NCBI RefSeq assembly: GCF_029892445.1
Contig: NZ_JARXVJ010000001.1
Location: 248,001-312,000 of the forward strand
From: Chryseobacterium sp. H1D6B
GTDB taxonomy: Bacteria > Bacteroidota > Bacteroidia > Flavobacteriales > Weeksellaceae
Direction: 5' to 3'
Length of the DNA stretch: 64,000 bases
Each line of letters opens with the position of its first letter. Within the stretch, counting starts at the first letter, position 1. The notes below the pieces were generated by a model. It was given only the letters and a program-made list of their open reading frames with translations, did no database searches and was not told the DNA's origin. Shown here in pieces: positions 25,629 to 35,088 of the stretch. Position numbers and translations under genes: made by a program.

Positions 25629-28259
25629 ATGAAAATCGACAAACTAAGTGTTGCGGTCATATTTTTGTCCGGATCTCTATTCTATGCCCAAGAAATCAGG
25701 CAGGATACAGTAAAGAAGGAAAAGAGAATTGAAGGCGTAGTCATCCAAGGAAACAGTAACAAGAAAACTGAAACTGCCGTATTAGGAGAACAAAAGAAAG
25801 CCATTATTCAGAAACAGGCTGTAAGTGCTGAAGAAATCTCCAGAAAAGGAATCTCTAATGTAGAACAAGGCCTTACAAAAGTAACAGGAATTACTACTGT
25901 AGAAGGAAGAGGACTTTTTGTAAGAGGTTTGGAAGAAAGATATAACTATCTTTTGATTAACGGACTCGGATCTCCTTCTAACAACCCATTTCAAAAAATT
26001 ATTGCCTTAAAACAGTTCCCGACTGATGTGGTAGGTAAATTGAATATCTACAAAACATTCAACTCTAACCTTTACGGAGATTTCGCAGGAGCTACTTTCG
26101 ATATTGAGACTTTGACGATTGATAAATCTTTTTCTAAAATTGAGTTCAGTATTGGAGTAAATACCTTAAGTACATTCAGAGATGATTTTAAAATTTCTGA
26201 AGGAGCCAGTGGAATTAAAGGATATTTAGGACTTAACTCTGAAGACAAAAAATTACCGTCAGCGATCAGAGATTCCAGACCTAACAACTACAAGTTTTCA
26301 GCAAGCGAATCTTTGTCTCAATTTAAAGACAGCTGGAATGTAGATCAAGTAAAATCTTTACCTAACACCAGTATAGGATTTACCACCGTACAGAAAATGA
26401 AAGCTGGAGAAAGCGGAAGTCTTGGGGTTTTATTTTCATTAAATCAAAGCAGCGAATATTCTTATAAAGAAGGAGCAAAAAACCAGTTTAAAGATTTCGG
26501 AGGGGTCATCAATCTTAATAATGATCTATTAAGAAAACAGTATAACTACGAAATTGAGTCTTCAGCATTATTAGGTTTTGCCTATAAAAATAGAGGAACA
26601 GCGGTCAACTTAAACGCCATGTACCTTCAAAACGTAAATAATATAATAGAGGATTATTACGGATATAAAAACAATCAGGTTCAAAATAAGGATGTAGGAT
26701 TTTTCCGTACAAACCAGCAGGATTTATCCAGATTCCTGAATATACAGCTTACCGGCTCTCAAAAAATTGATGACAGACAACAGGTTAAAGCAGGAGGAAG
26801 TTATGTTATTAATAACTACCAGCAGCCGGACAGAAAAATATTAGAAGGAAGCCGCCAGGATCTTAATGGGAATAATTTACCAGACAACCAATTGCTTTTA
26901 GCATACGGAGGAAATAACATTATCCGCCAGTATCTGGATGTAAATTCTAGATTTTATGGCTCTGCTTATGGAGAGTATTCAATTTTCTTAGGAGAAAAAG
27001 GAGACAAAAAAGATTATCCGATGCAGCTGTCTGTTGGTTATAATGGATTTGCAGACCTTAGAAAGACTTCATACCGTTTCCTTTTCGGAAAGCCTAACGG
27101 AACAGCGGGACAAAGCTTTTTAATTGATAAAAACTCTCCTCAGGCTAAATTTGATCAGGACTTAGCCAATAATTTATTTTATTTCCAAGAAGAATCTGAC
27201 GGATCTAAGTTTTTCACAAGCATGTATCAGTTTGTAAATGCAGGTTATATTAATTTCAATTATAAACCGTCTGAAACTTGGGATATCTTATTAGGAGCCC
27301 GTTACGAAAATGACATGACGCTTATCCGTTTCTCTGAGCAGGGAGCTGCTAAGAAAACTAATTTAGATAAACAAAGAAATTTATTCCTGCCGTCAGTTTC
27401 CATCAAAAAAGCAGTTAACAGCAAAAACAACTTAAGATTTGCATTCAGCAAGACGGTAACCAGACCAGTTCTTATTGAAACGATGGATATCGATTACATC
27501 AATCCAGATAATGAAACGATCAGGGGTAATCCAAATATCGAAAACAGTGATAACTATAACTTCGATTTAAAATGGGAATATTTCCCAAGCAACAAGGAAA
27601 TGTTTGCTGTAAACTTATTCGCAAAAAGAATTAATAATGCGATCGAAAGATCATTTGTTTCTTCTGGAGATGCAAACGGAGTAACGGTTACTTTTTACAA
27701 TGCTAAAAAAGCAGACCTTGCCGGTATTGAATTAGAAGGAATCATCAGTTTAGGAAGAATTTCTGAATCACTAGACAAATTTACTCTAGGTGCCAATGCT
27801 ACTTTCATGTATACAGATGTTGAAAGAAGCCAGCAACAACTGGAACTTGAACAGCCTAATCCTAACTACTATAAAGGAGACTTACACAAAAGAGGTCTTC
27901 AGGGAGCTTCTCCATATACAATCAATGCCGATTTGAAGTATGAGATGAAAACTAAAAACAGCCTTACCAGAACATTATCTTTAGTATATAATGTTTCAGG
28001 ATCTAAAATATATGCTGTAGGAACTTCAGGAGCCGACAATTACTATGAAAAGCCATTCCATCAATTAGATTTTGTTTATCAGGAACAAGTTACTAAGAAC
28101 TGGAACATTAAAGCCGGCGTTCAAAACATCTTAAACAACAGATACAAAATTTTACTTGGAGACAAGAGCTATTATAATGTTGATACAAACGGAATCAATA
28201 CTTATACAGACTACTTCAGAGGGGTAAATTTTAACCTAACAGTAGGTTACACATTTTAA
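25629..28259 (+). CDS. TonB-dependent outer-membrane receptor
   Basis: An 876-residue outer-membrane transporter. The signal peptide covers about residues 1-20 (ending FYAQ). A TonB-box-like stretch (KRIEGVVIQG) is followed by a plug domain (EISRKGISNVEQGLTKVTGI, then LFVRGLEERYNYLLING) and a long 22-strand-type barrel ending in GVNFNLTVGYTF with the terminal Phe needed for outer-membrane insertion. No CarboxypepD_reg or SusC features occur. The companion lipoprotein gene begins 54 bases downstream, separated by a 7-base tandem repeat. The divergent two-component system and phased repeats upstream suggest PhoB-like control. The ligand is unknown. Confidence 0.92.
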   Translation: MKIDKLSVAVIFLSGSLFYAQEIRQDTVKKEKRIEGVVIQGNSNKKTETAVLGEQKKAIIQKQAVSAEEISRKGISNVEQGLTKVTGITTVEGRGLFVRGLEERYNYLLINGLGSPSNNPFQKIIALKQFPTDVVGKLNIYKTFNSNLYGDFAGATFDIETLTIDKSFSKIEFSIGVNTLSTFRDDFKISEGASGIKGYLGLNSEDKKLPSAIRDSRPNNYKFSASESLSQFKDSWNVDQVKSLPNTSIGFTTVQKMKAGESGSLGVLFSLNQSSEYSYKEGAKNQFKDFGGVINLNNDLLRKQYNYEIESSALLGFAYKNRGTAVNLNAMYLQNVNNIIEDYYGYKNNQVQNKDVGFFRTNQQDLSRFLNIQLTGSQKIDDRQQVKAGGSYVINNYQQPDRKILEGSRQDLNGNNLPDNQLLLAYGGNNIIRQYLDVNSRFYGSAYGEYSIFLGEKGDKKDYPMQLSVGYNGFADLRKTSYRFLFGKPNGTAGQSFLIDKNSPQAKFDQDLANNLFYFQEESDGSKFFTSMYQFVNAGYINFNYKPSETWDILLGARYENDMTLIRFSEQGAAKKTNLDKQRNLFLPSVSIKKAVNSKNNLRFAFSKTVTRPVLIETMDIDYINPDNETIRGNPNIENSDNYNFDLKWEYFPSNKEMFAVNLFAKRINNAIERSFVSSGDANGVTVTFYNAKKADLAGIELEGIISLGRISESLDKFTLGANATFMYTDVERSQQQLELEQPNPNYYKGDLHKRGLQGASPYTINADLKYEMKTKNSLTRTLSLVYNVSGSKIYAVGTSGADNYYEKPFHQLDFVYQEQVTKNWNIKAGVQNILNNRYKILLGDKSYYNVDTNGINTYTDYFRGVNFNLTVGYTF

Positions 28260-28260
28260 T

Positions 28261-28295
28261 AAAGAATAAAGAATAAAGAATAAAGAATAAAGAAT
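28261..28295. repeat. 7-bp tandem repeat (AAAGAAT x5)
   Basis: Five perfect, adjacent copies of AAAGAAT occupy the spacer between the TonB receptor stop and the lipoprotein start at 28314. A partial unit precedes them. Such short tandem arrays can gain or lose units by strand slippage. Confidence 0.9.
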
Positions 28296-28313
28296 TAAAA
28301 AATAAGAATAAAA

Positions 28314-29531
28314 ATGAAAAGAAGATTTTTAACATTGTTATCGTTAACATTTGTGTTAGCTGCCTTAAACTCATGTACTATTGATGTAAATGACGGTTTA
28401 GGAGAAGGAACAGTAACCACTCCGGGAACTACAGAAAGCGTACTCAGCGGAACCGGAACATTATCTGGAATTATCTCAAAAGACCTTTTAATTAAAAAAG
28501 GAAATTATACACTGAAAGGTATTGTAAAGATTACAGGAAATGCAACGCTTACAATAGAAGCTGGAGCTAACTTCACTGTTGACACTTCTACAAACAGCAG
28601 TTTAGTGGTTCTTCAAGACGGAAAAATCAATGCTGTGGGTACTGCTTCTGAGCCAATTGTATTCACAACTTCTACTAAAACCCCTGGAGACTGGGGAGGA
28701 ATTACTCTTTACGGAAACGCTCCTATCAAAGCAATAAATGGAACTTCTACTGCCCTTTCTGAAGATGGAAACGCAGTATATTACGGAGGAAATGATGCCA
28801 ATTCAAACTCTGGTACCATGAAATTTGTACGTGTAGAATATGCTGGCAAAAAAATCGGTGACGGTACTTCTGAAACAAACTCTATGACTTTCTACGCTGT
28901 AGGAGCAGGAACTACTCTAGAAAATCTTGTTACCTATAAAGGAACGGATGACGGATATGAATTCTTCGGAGGAACTGTAAGCGCTAAGAATATTGTTTCT
29001 TACGGTAACTATGATGATTCATTCGACTGGCAGGATGCTTGGAGCGGACAGAACAATACAAACTGGTATGCTTTCCAGACAGGTGTTGGTAACTTCGGAA
29101 TGGAAATTGAGTCTTCCAGCAACATAGACAACACGGCTCCAAAGATTTCAAATATTACATTAATCAGAGATACAAATACTAATCCTGAAGTAGCTAACTC
29201 TCCAGAGATCTCAGCTATTCAGTTCAAAAAACAAGGAACAGGAATTTTCTCTAATGTATATATCAGCGGTTATAAAAACATCGGTAACCAAAAAGCGTAT
29301 TCAGTTCTTATCCAAGATGCTCCTACAGAAACAAGCCAGGTGAATACTGGTAAAGTTGTAGTTGCTCCTCTTACATATCTGAACTCTGATAATGCTGCAG
29401 TTTGGGGATATGCCTACAGTCCAAACGGTGGAAAAACTTTCACTAACACAGCTACTGTTACAAAAGTATCTTTAACTCCTGGAGCTTGGGCTACAGTAGA
29501 CGGTATCAACCTTTTGGCTGGATTAAATTAA
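28314..29531 (+). CDS. Surface lipoprotein with predicted beta-helix, partner of the TonB receptor
   Basis: A 405-residue lipoprotein; the signal ends at ALNSC (Cys21). After a Thr/Gly-rich linker the sequence is made of short beta segments with Asn/Gly turns (ITGNATLTIEAGANFTV, LVVLQDGKINAVGTASEPIV; ENLVTYKGTDDGYEFFGGTV). This pattern suggests a right-handed parallel beta-helix. Related Bacteroidota proteins are annotated only as hypothetical or, misleadingly, as transporters. Its position directly after a TonB receptor gene and before a strong terminator suggests a surface-exposed binding partner for the same nutrient. The ligand is not visible in the sequence. A phosphate-linked role is inferred only from the PhoR/PhoB-like neighbours. 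Confidence 0.75.
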   Translation: MKRRFLTLLSLTFVLAALNSCTIDVNDGLGEGTVTTPGTTESVLSGTGTLSGIISKDLLIKKGNYTLKGIVKITGNATLTIEAGANFTVDTSTNSSLVVLQDGKINAVGTASEPIVFTTSTKTPGDWGGITLYGNAPIKAINGTSTALSEDGNAVYYGGNDANSNSGTMKFVRVEYAGKKIGDGTSETNSMTFYAVGAGTTLENLVTYKGTDDGYEFFGGTVSAKNIVSYGNYDDSFDWQDAWSGQNNTNWYAFQTGVGNFGMEIESSSNIDNTAPKISNITLIRDTNTNPEVANSPEISAIQFKKQGTGIFSNVYISGYKNIGNQKAYSVLIQDAPTETSQVNTGKVVVAPLTYLNSDNAAVWGYAYSPNGGKTFTNTATVTKVSLTPGAWATVDGINLLAGLN

Positions 29532-29557
29532 GTAATTAGTTCATCATATCAGTAAAA

Positions 29558-29592
29558 AAAGCCGTTGGGAATTTAACTTCTCAACGGCTTTT
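29558..29592 (+). terminator. Rho-independent terminator
   Basis: AAAGCCGTTG (29558-29567) pairs with CAACGGCTTT (29582-29591), extended by further partial pairing inside, and is followed by T residues. It ends the TonB receptor-lipoprotein unit. Confidence 0.82.
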
Positions 29593-29811
29593 GATTACAA
29601 AGACAAGTATTAAAAAATATATATTATATTTTAATATTTATCAAAAAATCCTCTTCATTAATTTAACTTCCTATTTAGACATTCCAACATCATTACCTGC
29701 CAACAACCTGTCTAAAAATATGATAAGCTTCATTCCCAACTTCTTGAAGCAACAAAGGTACAGGCTTAAAAATTCAGCCTGCTGTACAGATTATATCATT
29801 ATTTGTATAGA

Positions 29812-30657
29812 TTATTCTTTAAACTGCGAAGGAGTCATTCCAGTCTGAGCTTTGAAGAATTTAGAAAAACTGGCGTGGTCATAAAAACCTAAATCGTACA
29901 CAATATCTTTTACAGACATTTCTGAAACTTTCAAAAGCCTTTTGGATTCTAATAAAATCCGGTTCTGAATAACGGAAGAAGCCGAAACATTTAGATTCTT
30001 TTTACAGACAATATTTAAATAATTAGCAGAAATATTAAGTTTATCTGCGTAAAACGAAACAGAACGGTCAGATTTAAAATGATGGTCAATTAAAGCCAAA
30101 AATTTAGAAATAATAGGATTCGAATGGTAAATTTCAAAATCTTTAAAAGCACCCTCTACTGTTTTACTCACCAATAAACCGATCAGCTCACTCCGTTTTT
30201 GAATAAGTTCCCAAAAGATATTTTTTTCATTCAGTTCTTTTTTAACCGATTCAAATTCATATAAAAAAGAATTGAAAATTTTCTCTGAAACCTCAATCAC
30301 AGGATGGTTTTGGTAATAAGAAGCAGAAAACCTCAGCGCAGGCAGAAAACTTTCAAACCAGCCTCTGGTAATCATCAGCTGGTATCCGATTGTTTCTTTT
30401 TCAATAATCCATTGATGCACCTGATCCGGAAAGACCAGATGAATTTGATGATCTTCAACCGGGTATTCCACAAAATCAATGGTATGGGTACCTTTTCCTC
30501 TTTTAAAAAGGTTAATAATAAAAAAATCATGTTTGTGGGGCTTATCAATAGAACGTTCACCATTCAGTTCATTAAACAGCAGATGACATCCATGCGATTT
30601 ATTTTCACTGAATTCATGAATACCTAAAACGGGAAAATAATCTGACTGCTGTCCCAC
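29812..30657 (-). CDS. AraC-family transcriptional regulator with cupin sensor domain
   Basis: A 281-residue regulator. The N-terminal half is a cupin-like AraC-ligand domain (DKPHKHDFFIINLFKRGKGTH; core PHKHDFFIINLF) with the usual YPVEDHQIHLVFPDQVHQW segment. The C-terminal 100 residues carry two helix-turn-helix motifs (SVSFYADKLNISANYLNIVCK and VKDIVYDLGFYDHASFSKFFK). Bacteroidota regulators of this layout usually control one neighbouring metabolic gene. The amidohydrolase gene lies 58 bases upstream on the same strand, so the two may be co-transcribed. The target and ligand are unknown. Confidence 0.9.
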   Translation of the reverse strand: MGQQSDYFPVLGIHEFSENKSHGCHLLFNELNGERSIDKPHKHDFFIINLFKRGKGTHTIDFVEYPVEDHQIHLVFPDQVHQWIIEKETIGYQLMITRGWFESFLPALRFSASYYQNHPVIEVSEKIFNSFLYEFESVKKELNEKNIFWELIQKRSELIGLLVSKTVEGAFKDFEIYHSNPIISKFLALIDHHFKSDRSVSFYADKLNISANYLNIVCKKNLNVSASSVIQNRILLESKRLLKVSEMSVKDIVYDLGFYDHASFSKFFKAQTGMTPSQFKE

Positions 30658-30715
30658 ATTGTGAATTTACTTCCTAAAATAAGTAAATTTTATGAGAGTA
30701 GTAGAAAATTCAGCG

Positions 30716-32047
30716 CTAAAACACAATATTTCCCTGATGGATTAATGACTCCACTTGAGAAATCCTTGAAACAGCTTCCGCTGAACAGCCCGCATTTAAG
30801 AAAACCAAATCTGCGCGGTCTCCAACTTTCGGCCACTGCTGATTTCCTTTATCATCTAGTGGAAGAATATTAGCTGTGGCTAATTTTAAACTTCTGGAAA
30901 GCAGAAATTCAGTTGAATATCCATAAAGCTGTGCCATTAAATTCGCCTTCTGCAGTACGCTTCCCGTTCCAAATGTATTCCAATGGTCAACAATACTGTC
31001 ATTACCTGTCAAAACTGTTACTCCATGTTTATATAAAATAGGAATCGGCATTATTAAGCTTCCAAATGGAACCGTAGAGACAATTCCAATTTGTGCCGCC
31101 CCTAATTTCTCAGCCGTTTCCTCCTGTTTTACTTTATCTATCTTTCCTAAAATAAAACAGTGGCTCAGGTAAGTCTTTCCTTTTAAAGCCGGGTTTTCAT
31201 TAACCTTATCTATTAAATATTCAACAGTTTTCAAGCCGGATTCTCCCGTTTCATGAAGGTGAATATCAATTCCTTTATTATGATCTAAAGCCAGCTGAAC
31301 CGTGAAATCTATTGTTTTTTCAATGGCTCCGTCAATGCTGGAAGGATCCAGCCCTCCTATGAAATCAATATCCATTGCTGCCGCTTCTTTTAAATAAGGC
31401 ACCGAATCTGTATAAAACACGCCATGCTGAGGGAAAGCTACAAGTTCAGCCTCAAAGCCGCTTTTTTTATTCTCTAAAGCTTTCTGTAAATTTTTTAAAG
31501 AATCTAACTTTGAAGTCGGTTCAATATTAACATGGCTTCTCGCAAAAGAAGTTCCTTTTGACTGCAGTAATTCAATTAATTTTTCTGCTTTATAGGTTGA
31601 GTTTTTCAGCATCTCTGGAAGGATCTGCTGTTCCAGAGCAATCATTCCTTTCACTCCGCCTGTTCTTTTTCTTACTGCCTGCCATTGCCCTCCATAAAAC
31701 GTTTTATCCAAATGAATATGCATATCTTTAAAGGCCGGAAGCATCAGAAATCCTTTGGCATCAACCGCTTTTGCATTCGGCTGGTTTGGAGAAACTGCAG
31801 TGATCTTTCCGTTTTCAATTTCAACACAAAACAGATCTGTTTTTGTAGCAGCCACTTCTCCTTCTTCATACTCAAACCCTGTTTCTAAACGGACATTTTT
31901 AAGGCTCAACTTCCCTTTTGTCAAAATATTTTTATCATCTGAAGTAACAGCGGCATTCATCATAGCAGGAGTTAAAGTAAGCCCGCCAAGTGCTAAAGCA
32001 GAGTTTTTAATAAAATCTTTTCTTGATATATTGTTAAATGGATTCAA
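30716..32047 (-). CDS. Amidohydrolase, cytosine-deaminase-like, with Tat-like leader
   Basis: A 443-residue metal-dependent deaminase/amidohydrolase related to cytosine deaminase and N-isopropylammelide hydrolases. Metal-site motifs are DMHIHLDKTF (HxH), HLHETG, SHC and TGNDSI with the final Asp. The N-terminus NISRKDFIKNSALALGG resembles a Tat signal with Arg-Lys in place of Arg-Arg, followed by a hydrophobic stretch to about residue 30. The only start that keeps this leader is TTG at 32047, since an in-frame stop lies just upstream. The first ATG would begin inside the hydrophobic segment. The protein is therefore probably periplasmic. The substrate is unknown. Confidence 0.85.
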   Translation of the reverse strand: MNPFNNISRKDFIKNSALALGGLTLTPAMMNAAVTSDDKNILTKGKLSLKNVRLETGFEYEEGEVAATKTDLFCVEIENGKITAVSPNQPNAKAVDAKGFLMLPAFKDMHIHLDKTFYGGQWQAVRKRTGGVKGMIALEQQILPEMLKNSTYKAEKLIELLQSKGTSFARSHVNIEPTSKLDSLKNLQKALENKKSGFEAELVAFPQHGVFYTDSVPYLKEAAAMDIDFIGGLDPSSIDGAIEKTIDFTVQLALDHNKGIDIHLHETGESGLKTVEYLIDKVNENPALKGKTYLSHCFILGKIDKVKQEETAEKLGAAQIGIVSTVPFGSLIMPIPILYKHGVTVLTGNDSIVDHWNTFGTGSVLQKANLMAQLYGYSTEFLLSRSLKLATANILPLDDKGNQQWPKVGDRADLVFLNAGCSAEAVSRISQVESLIHQGNIVF

Positions 32048-32608
32048 TTTGAATAGTATTTAGTACAAAAATAAAATTAAGTAAAATGAATACTGGGTAT
32101 GGTTTATAACAATATTTGTATGATTTATTGAATTTGTATTTACATCAATAGCAACAGGGTTTAACCAAAATTTAATTGCACAACAAATTTTATCGGAGAT
32201 AAAATCTTTGCGATTTACAGCATCCTCATAATCTACTTCTGCGCCTTTGCGCTTAATACAATTTTCTCTGTTCTTTTGTCTTGAAACAAAAGAAACAAAA
32301 GTTCAAGACTGGAAACTCCTGCTGAAAACGAATACTGTTCTCTAAAAACTCTAAAACTCGTGCGGAATCGATGCAGATCTGTTTTCAATTTTTGCCCCGC
32401 ACTCAGACAGCAGCATTTTCTTTACGTTCACAGCATTCATTTTCTTTACGCCTCCGGTTTCTAGGTGGTTTTAAACAAAGCCTGTATAATTCCAAATTTG
32501 GTTTTTATATCAATATAAACAGCTCAGCCATTTTATACATTACAAATAATCAATCCGGCTTCAGCCAAAATTTATTGAATATTTTTTTTACATCTAGACA
32601 ATCAAAAA
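32048..32608. other. Long intergenic region with inverted repeats, no credible gene
   Basis: About 560 bases between the amidohydrolase and hemL. An 82-codon frame at 32371-32619 has no ribosome-binding context and an unnatural composition. The part near 32210-32470 is less AT-rich and contains interlocking inverted repeats at 32273-32309. It has the feel of a decayed dispersed element. The promoter of the amidohydrolase must lie at its left end. I see nothing else definable. Confidence 0.5.
32273..32309. repeat. Two interlocking inverted repeats
   Basis: CTTTTGT (32273-32279) can pair with ACAAAAG (32286-32292), and the overlapping GTCTTGAA (32278-32285) with TTCAAGAC (32302-32309). The two hairpins share bases and exclude each other. 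Confidence 0.65.
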
Positions 32609-32640
32609 AAATAGGATGAGATTTAAACCTCATCCTATTT
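32609..32640 (-). terminator. Rho-independent terminator of hemL
   Basis: AAATAGGATGAG (32609-32620) and CTCATCCTATTT (32629-32640) form a 12-bp stem with an 8-base loop. On the minus strand a U-run follows (32608-32604). It is 24 bases past the hemL stop. Confidence 0.88.
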
Positions 32641-32663
32641 TAATTTATATGTAAAATTTAATT

Positions 32664-33947
32664 TTAAGAATATTCAAATTTTCTGACAGCCTCTAAAGTC
32701 ATATCAATTTCTTTTTCTTTGATCGCATCACTGATGAAATAGGTCTCATAGCCGCTTGGCGGAAGATAAATTCCATTATTTAACATCTGATGGAAAAAAT
32801 TATTGAATAATGAATGGTTGGCTCTCTCCGCTTCATCAAAATTAGAAACGGCATTGATGTGGAAGAAAACGGACATCATTGATCCTTTTCTGTTGATTCT
32901 ATGTGCAATTCCTTTTTCATTTAAAATTTTTCCGATTTCAAAATCTAAAGTTTCTGCTGTTTTATTGATTCTGTTGAAAAAGTTTTCGTCATTTTTAATG
33001 ATCTGAAGTGTTTTCAAACCTGCTCTCATAGCTAAGGGATTTCCGCTTAATGTTCCCGCTTGATAAACCGCTCCTTTCGGTGCTAAATGATCCATAATCT
33101 CGTTTCTTCCGGCAAAAGCACCCACCGGCAGTCCGCCGCCGATCACTTTTCCATAGGTCACTAAATCTGCTTTAACATTGAATAGTTCCTGAGCACCGCC
33201 AAAAGCTAATCTGAAACCAGTCATCACCTCATCAAAAATTAATAAAGCACCATTCTCATCACAGATTCTTCTCAGGTTTTGTAAGAAGTTATTTTCAGGA
33301 AGTACACAGCCCATATTTCCAGCTACAGGTTCGATAATTACAGCTGCAATTTCGCCTTGATTATGACGGAATAGATCTTCTACCTGCTCAAAATCATTAT
33401 AACGGGCTAAAAGAGTATCTTTTGCTGTACCTTCTGTCACTCCCGGCGAATTTGGATTTCCAAAAGTTGCGGCACCGCTTCCTGCTTTGATCAGAAAAGA
33501 ATCTGAATGACCGTGGTAGCAGCCTTCAAATTTTACAATTTTATCTCTTCCTGTAAAACCTCTTGCCAGTCTTACAGCGCTCATACAAGCTTCTGTTCCT
33601 GAAGAAACCATTCTGATCTGGTCAATATTCGGAACATTTTCTACGATGAATTTAGCAATTTCGGTTTCCAGCTCTGTCGGTGCTCCGAAAGAAAACCCTT
33701 TTTCAGCCTGAAGTTTTAATGCCTCCAGTACTTCAGGATGGGTATGTCCTAAAATAGCCGGGCCCCAAGAGTTGATATAGTCGATGTATGTATTATCATC
33801 TGCATCGGTAAGGTAAGCCCCTTTTGCAGATTTCATAAATACAGGGACTCCTCCTACTGATTTGAATGCTCTTACCGGAGAATTTACTCCTCCGGGAATG
33901 TATTTGTAAGCTTCATCGAATAAAGCTGAACTTCTTTGGTATTTCAT
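32664..33947 (-). CDS. hemL: Glutamate-1-semialdehyde 2,1-aminomutase
   Basis: A PLP enzyme that converts glutamate-1-semialdehyde to 5-aminolevulinate in the C5 route to haem. Its 427 residues match the family length. Motifs include the N-terminal [11 protein letters not shown] (about 19-29), [27 protein letters not shown], and [11 protein letters not shown] with the PLP-contacting Asp. The Schiff-base lysine is in [15 protein letters not shown] (about residue 267), and [13 protein letters not shown] follows. All hallmark residues are intact. The gene is monocistronic, ended by a strong hairpin. Confidence 0.97.
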   Translation of the reverse strand: MKYQRSSALFDEAYKYIPGGVNSPVRAFKSVGGVPVFMKSAKGAYLTDADDNTYIDYINSWGPAILGHTHPEVLEALKLQAEKGFSFGAPTELETEIAKFIVENVPNIDQIRMVSSGTEACMSAVRLARGFTGRDKIVKFEGCYHGHSDSFLIKAGSGAATFGNPNSPGVTEGTAKDTLLARYNDFEQVEDLFRHNQGEIAAVIIEPVAGNMGCVLPENNFLQNLRRICDENGALLIFDEVMTGFRLAFGGAQELFNVKADLVTYGKVIGGGLPVGAFAGRNEIMDHLAPKGAVYQAGTLSGNPLAMRAGLKTLQIIKNDENFFNRINKTAETLDFEIGKILNEKGIAHRINRKGSMMSVFFHINAVSNFDEAERANHSLFNNFFHQMLNNGIYLPPSGYETYFISDAIKEKEIDMTLEAVRKFEYS

Positions 33948-34027
33948 AATTTATAGCATCAAGTCGACAGTATTAAAGTGTCGGCTGATAATATTAGCGG
34001 CCGGCATTCATAAACTGTCAACAAAAA

Positions 34028-35086
34028 TTAGTTTCTAGGTTTTTTGTCTATCAGATAAATCAATTGCCCTGCAGACGGCTTCTGCCCGTCATCCATTCTA
34101 TTTTTGGCGTACAATTTATTTAGTTTGATTCCGAATTTCTGGGCGATATCGTGCATATCTTCACCTTCTTCCGCTTTATAGGTTGCTGTATTTCCAGCAG
34201 AATTTTTAGATTCCAAGAAAACAATATCGTTCTTTTTTAGAACGTCGCTTTCCAGCTCATTCCATTTTATTAATCGGCTTTCGCTTATTTTAAACTTAGC
34301 CGCAATGTACTGAACATTGGTATCGTCAGGAATTACAATATATTTTAAGCCGTCATTAGGATGGCTTTTAATCAAAATTGAATTAAGGATTTCAGCTTTG
34401 GTTTTTATTCTTTCTACCCTTTTTTGCTGCTGGGCATAAGAAGTCTGTTTATAAGGAACCTTAACAGTTACCGGTTCTTTTTTTTCTTTAACAGGGTCTA
34501 ATCTGGCCATAAAAGATCTGTCATCTTTAAGATCCGGGTACATCTTAAGAACTGCGTAAAGAACATCTTTTGAATTGGTCTCATCGAACTCGTAAAGTTT
34601 ATATCTTTCAATCTTGCCGATCAGAATCGAAGCATAACGGGGATTGGTTGCATATCCTGCTTTTTTAAGACCATAAGCCCAGGCTTTATAATCTTTCATA
34701 TCTAAGTTGAAAAGATTTGTATAGTATTTTCTGGTAGATAAAAATATGGAATGGTCTTCGTAAGACTGTCTTGGATCTTCATATACACGGAAGCACTCGT
34801 TGGGAGCATCATCAGTGTGTTTCATGGTTTTCCCTGTCCAGTCTTCTTTACATTTTATACCAAAGTGATTTTTTCCTTCCAAAGCCAGACGGCTCTGCCC
34901 TCCTCCAGTCTCTAAAAGACCTTGAGCAAGTGTAATAGAAGCCGGAATTTTATACTTTTCCATCTCTTCTACCGCATACTGGGCAAATTTTTGAATATAC
35001 TGATCTTCTGTAGCCCACGTTTGAGCCGAGAATTTTGATAAAACTAAAAGGCTTATTAGCAAGAAAAGTCTTTTCATGTTTTTCAA
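34028..35086 (-). CDS. Exported glucosaminidase (GH73-like) with two LysM domains
   Basis: A 352-residue peptidoglycan hydrolase with a signal peptide ending near KFSAQ. Residues about 30-175 are a mannosyl-glycoprotein endo-beta-N-acetylglucosaminidase domain: ITLAQGLLETGGGQSRLA with the catalytic Glu, NHFGIKC, YEDPRQSYEDHS, and YATNPRYASILIGKIE (motif YATNPRYA). Two C-terminal LysM domains follow near 245-295 (YIVIPDDTNVQYIAAKF) and 305-350 (YKAEEGEDMHDIAQKFGI), which bind glycan chains. Its role is probably cell-wall remodelling in the periplasm. The upstream deaminase gene ends only 2 bases before the start, so the two are co-transcribed. Confidence 0.9.
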   Translation of the reverse strand: MKNMKRLFLLISLLVLSKFSAQTWATEDQYIQKFAQYAVEEMEKYKIPASITLAQGLLETGGGQSRLALEGKNHFGIKCKEDWTGKTMKHTDDAPNECFRVYEDPRQSYEDHSIFLSTRKYYTNLFNLDMKDYKAWAYGLKKAGYATNPRYASILIGKIERYKLYEFDETNSKDVLYAVLKMYPDLKDDRSFMARLDPVKEKKEPVTVKVPYKQTSYAQQQKRVERIKTKAEILNSILIKSHPNDGLKYIVIPDDTNVQYIAAKFKISESRLIKWNELESDVLKKNDIVFLESKNSAGNTATYKAEEGEDMHDIAQKFGIKLNKLYAKNRMDDGQKPSAGQLIYLIDKKPRN

Positions 35087-35088
35087 TT

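Noticed and set aside
29591-29848. 85-codon plus-strand frame after the lipoprotein terminator
   Set aside because: It begins inside the terminator, overlaps the convergent AraC gene's end and shows no protein-like features.
32371-32619. 82-codon plus-strand frame as a small gene
   Set aside because: It has no recognisable domain or start context, is Ser/Phe/Gln-rich, and runs into the hemL terminator.
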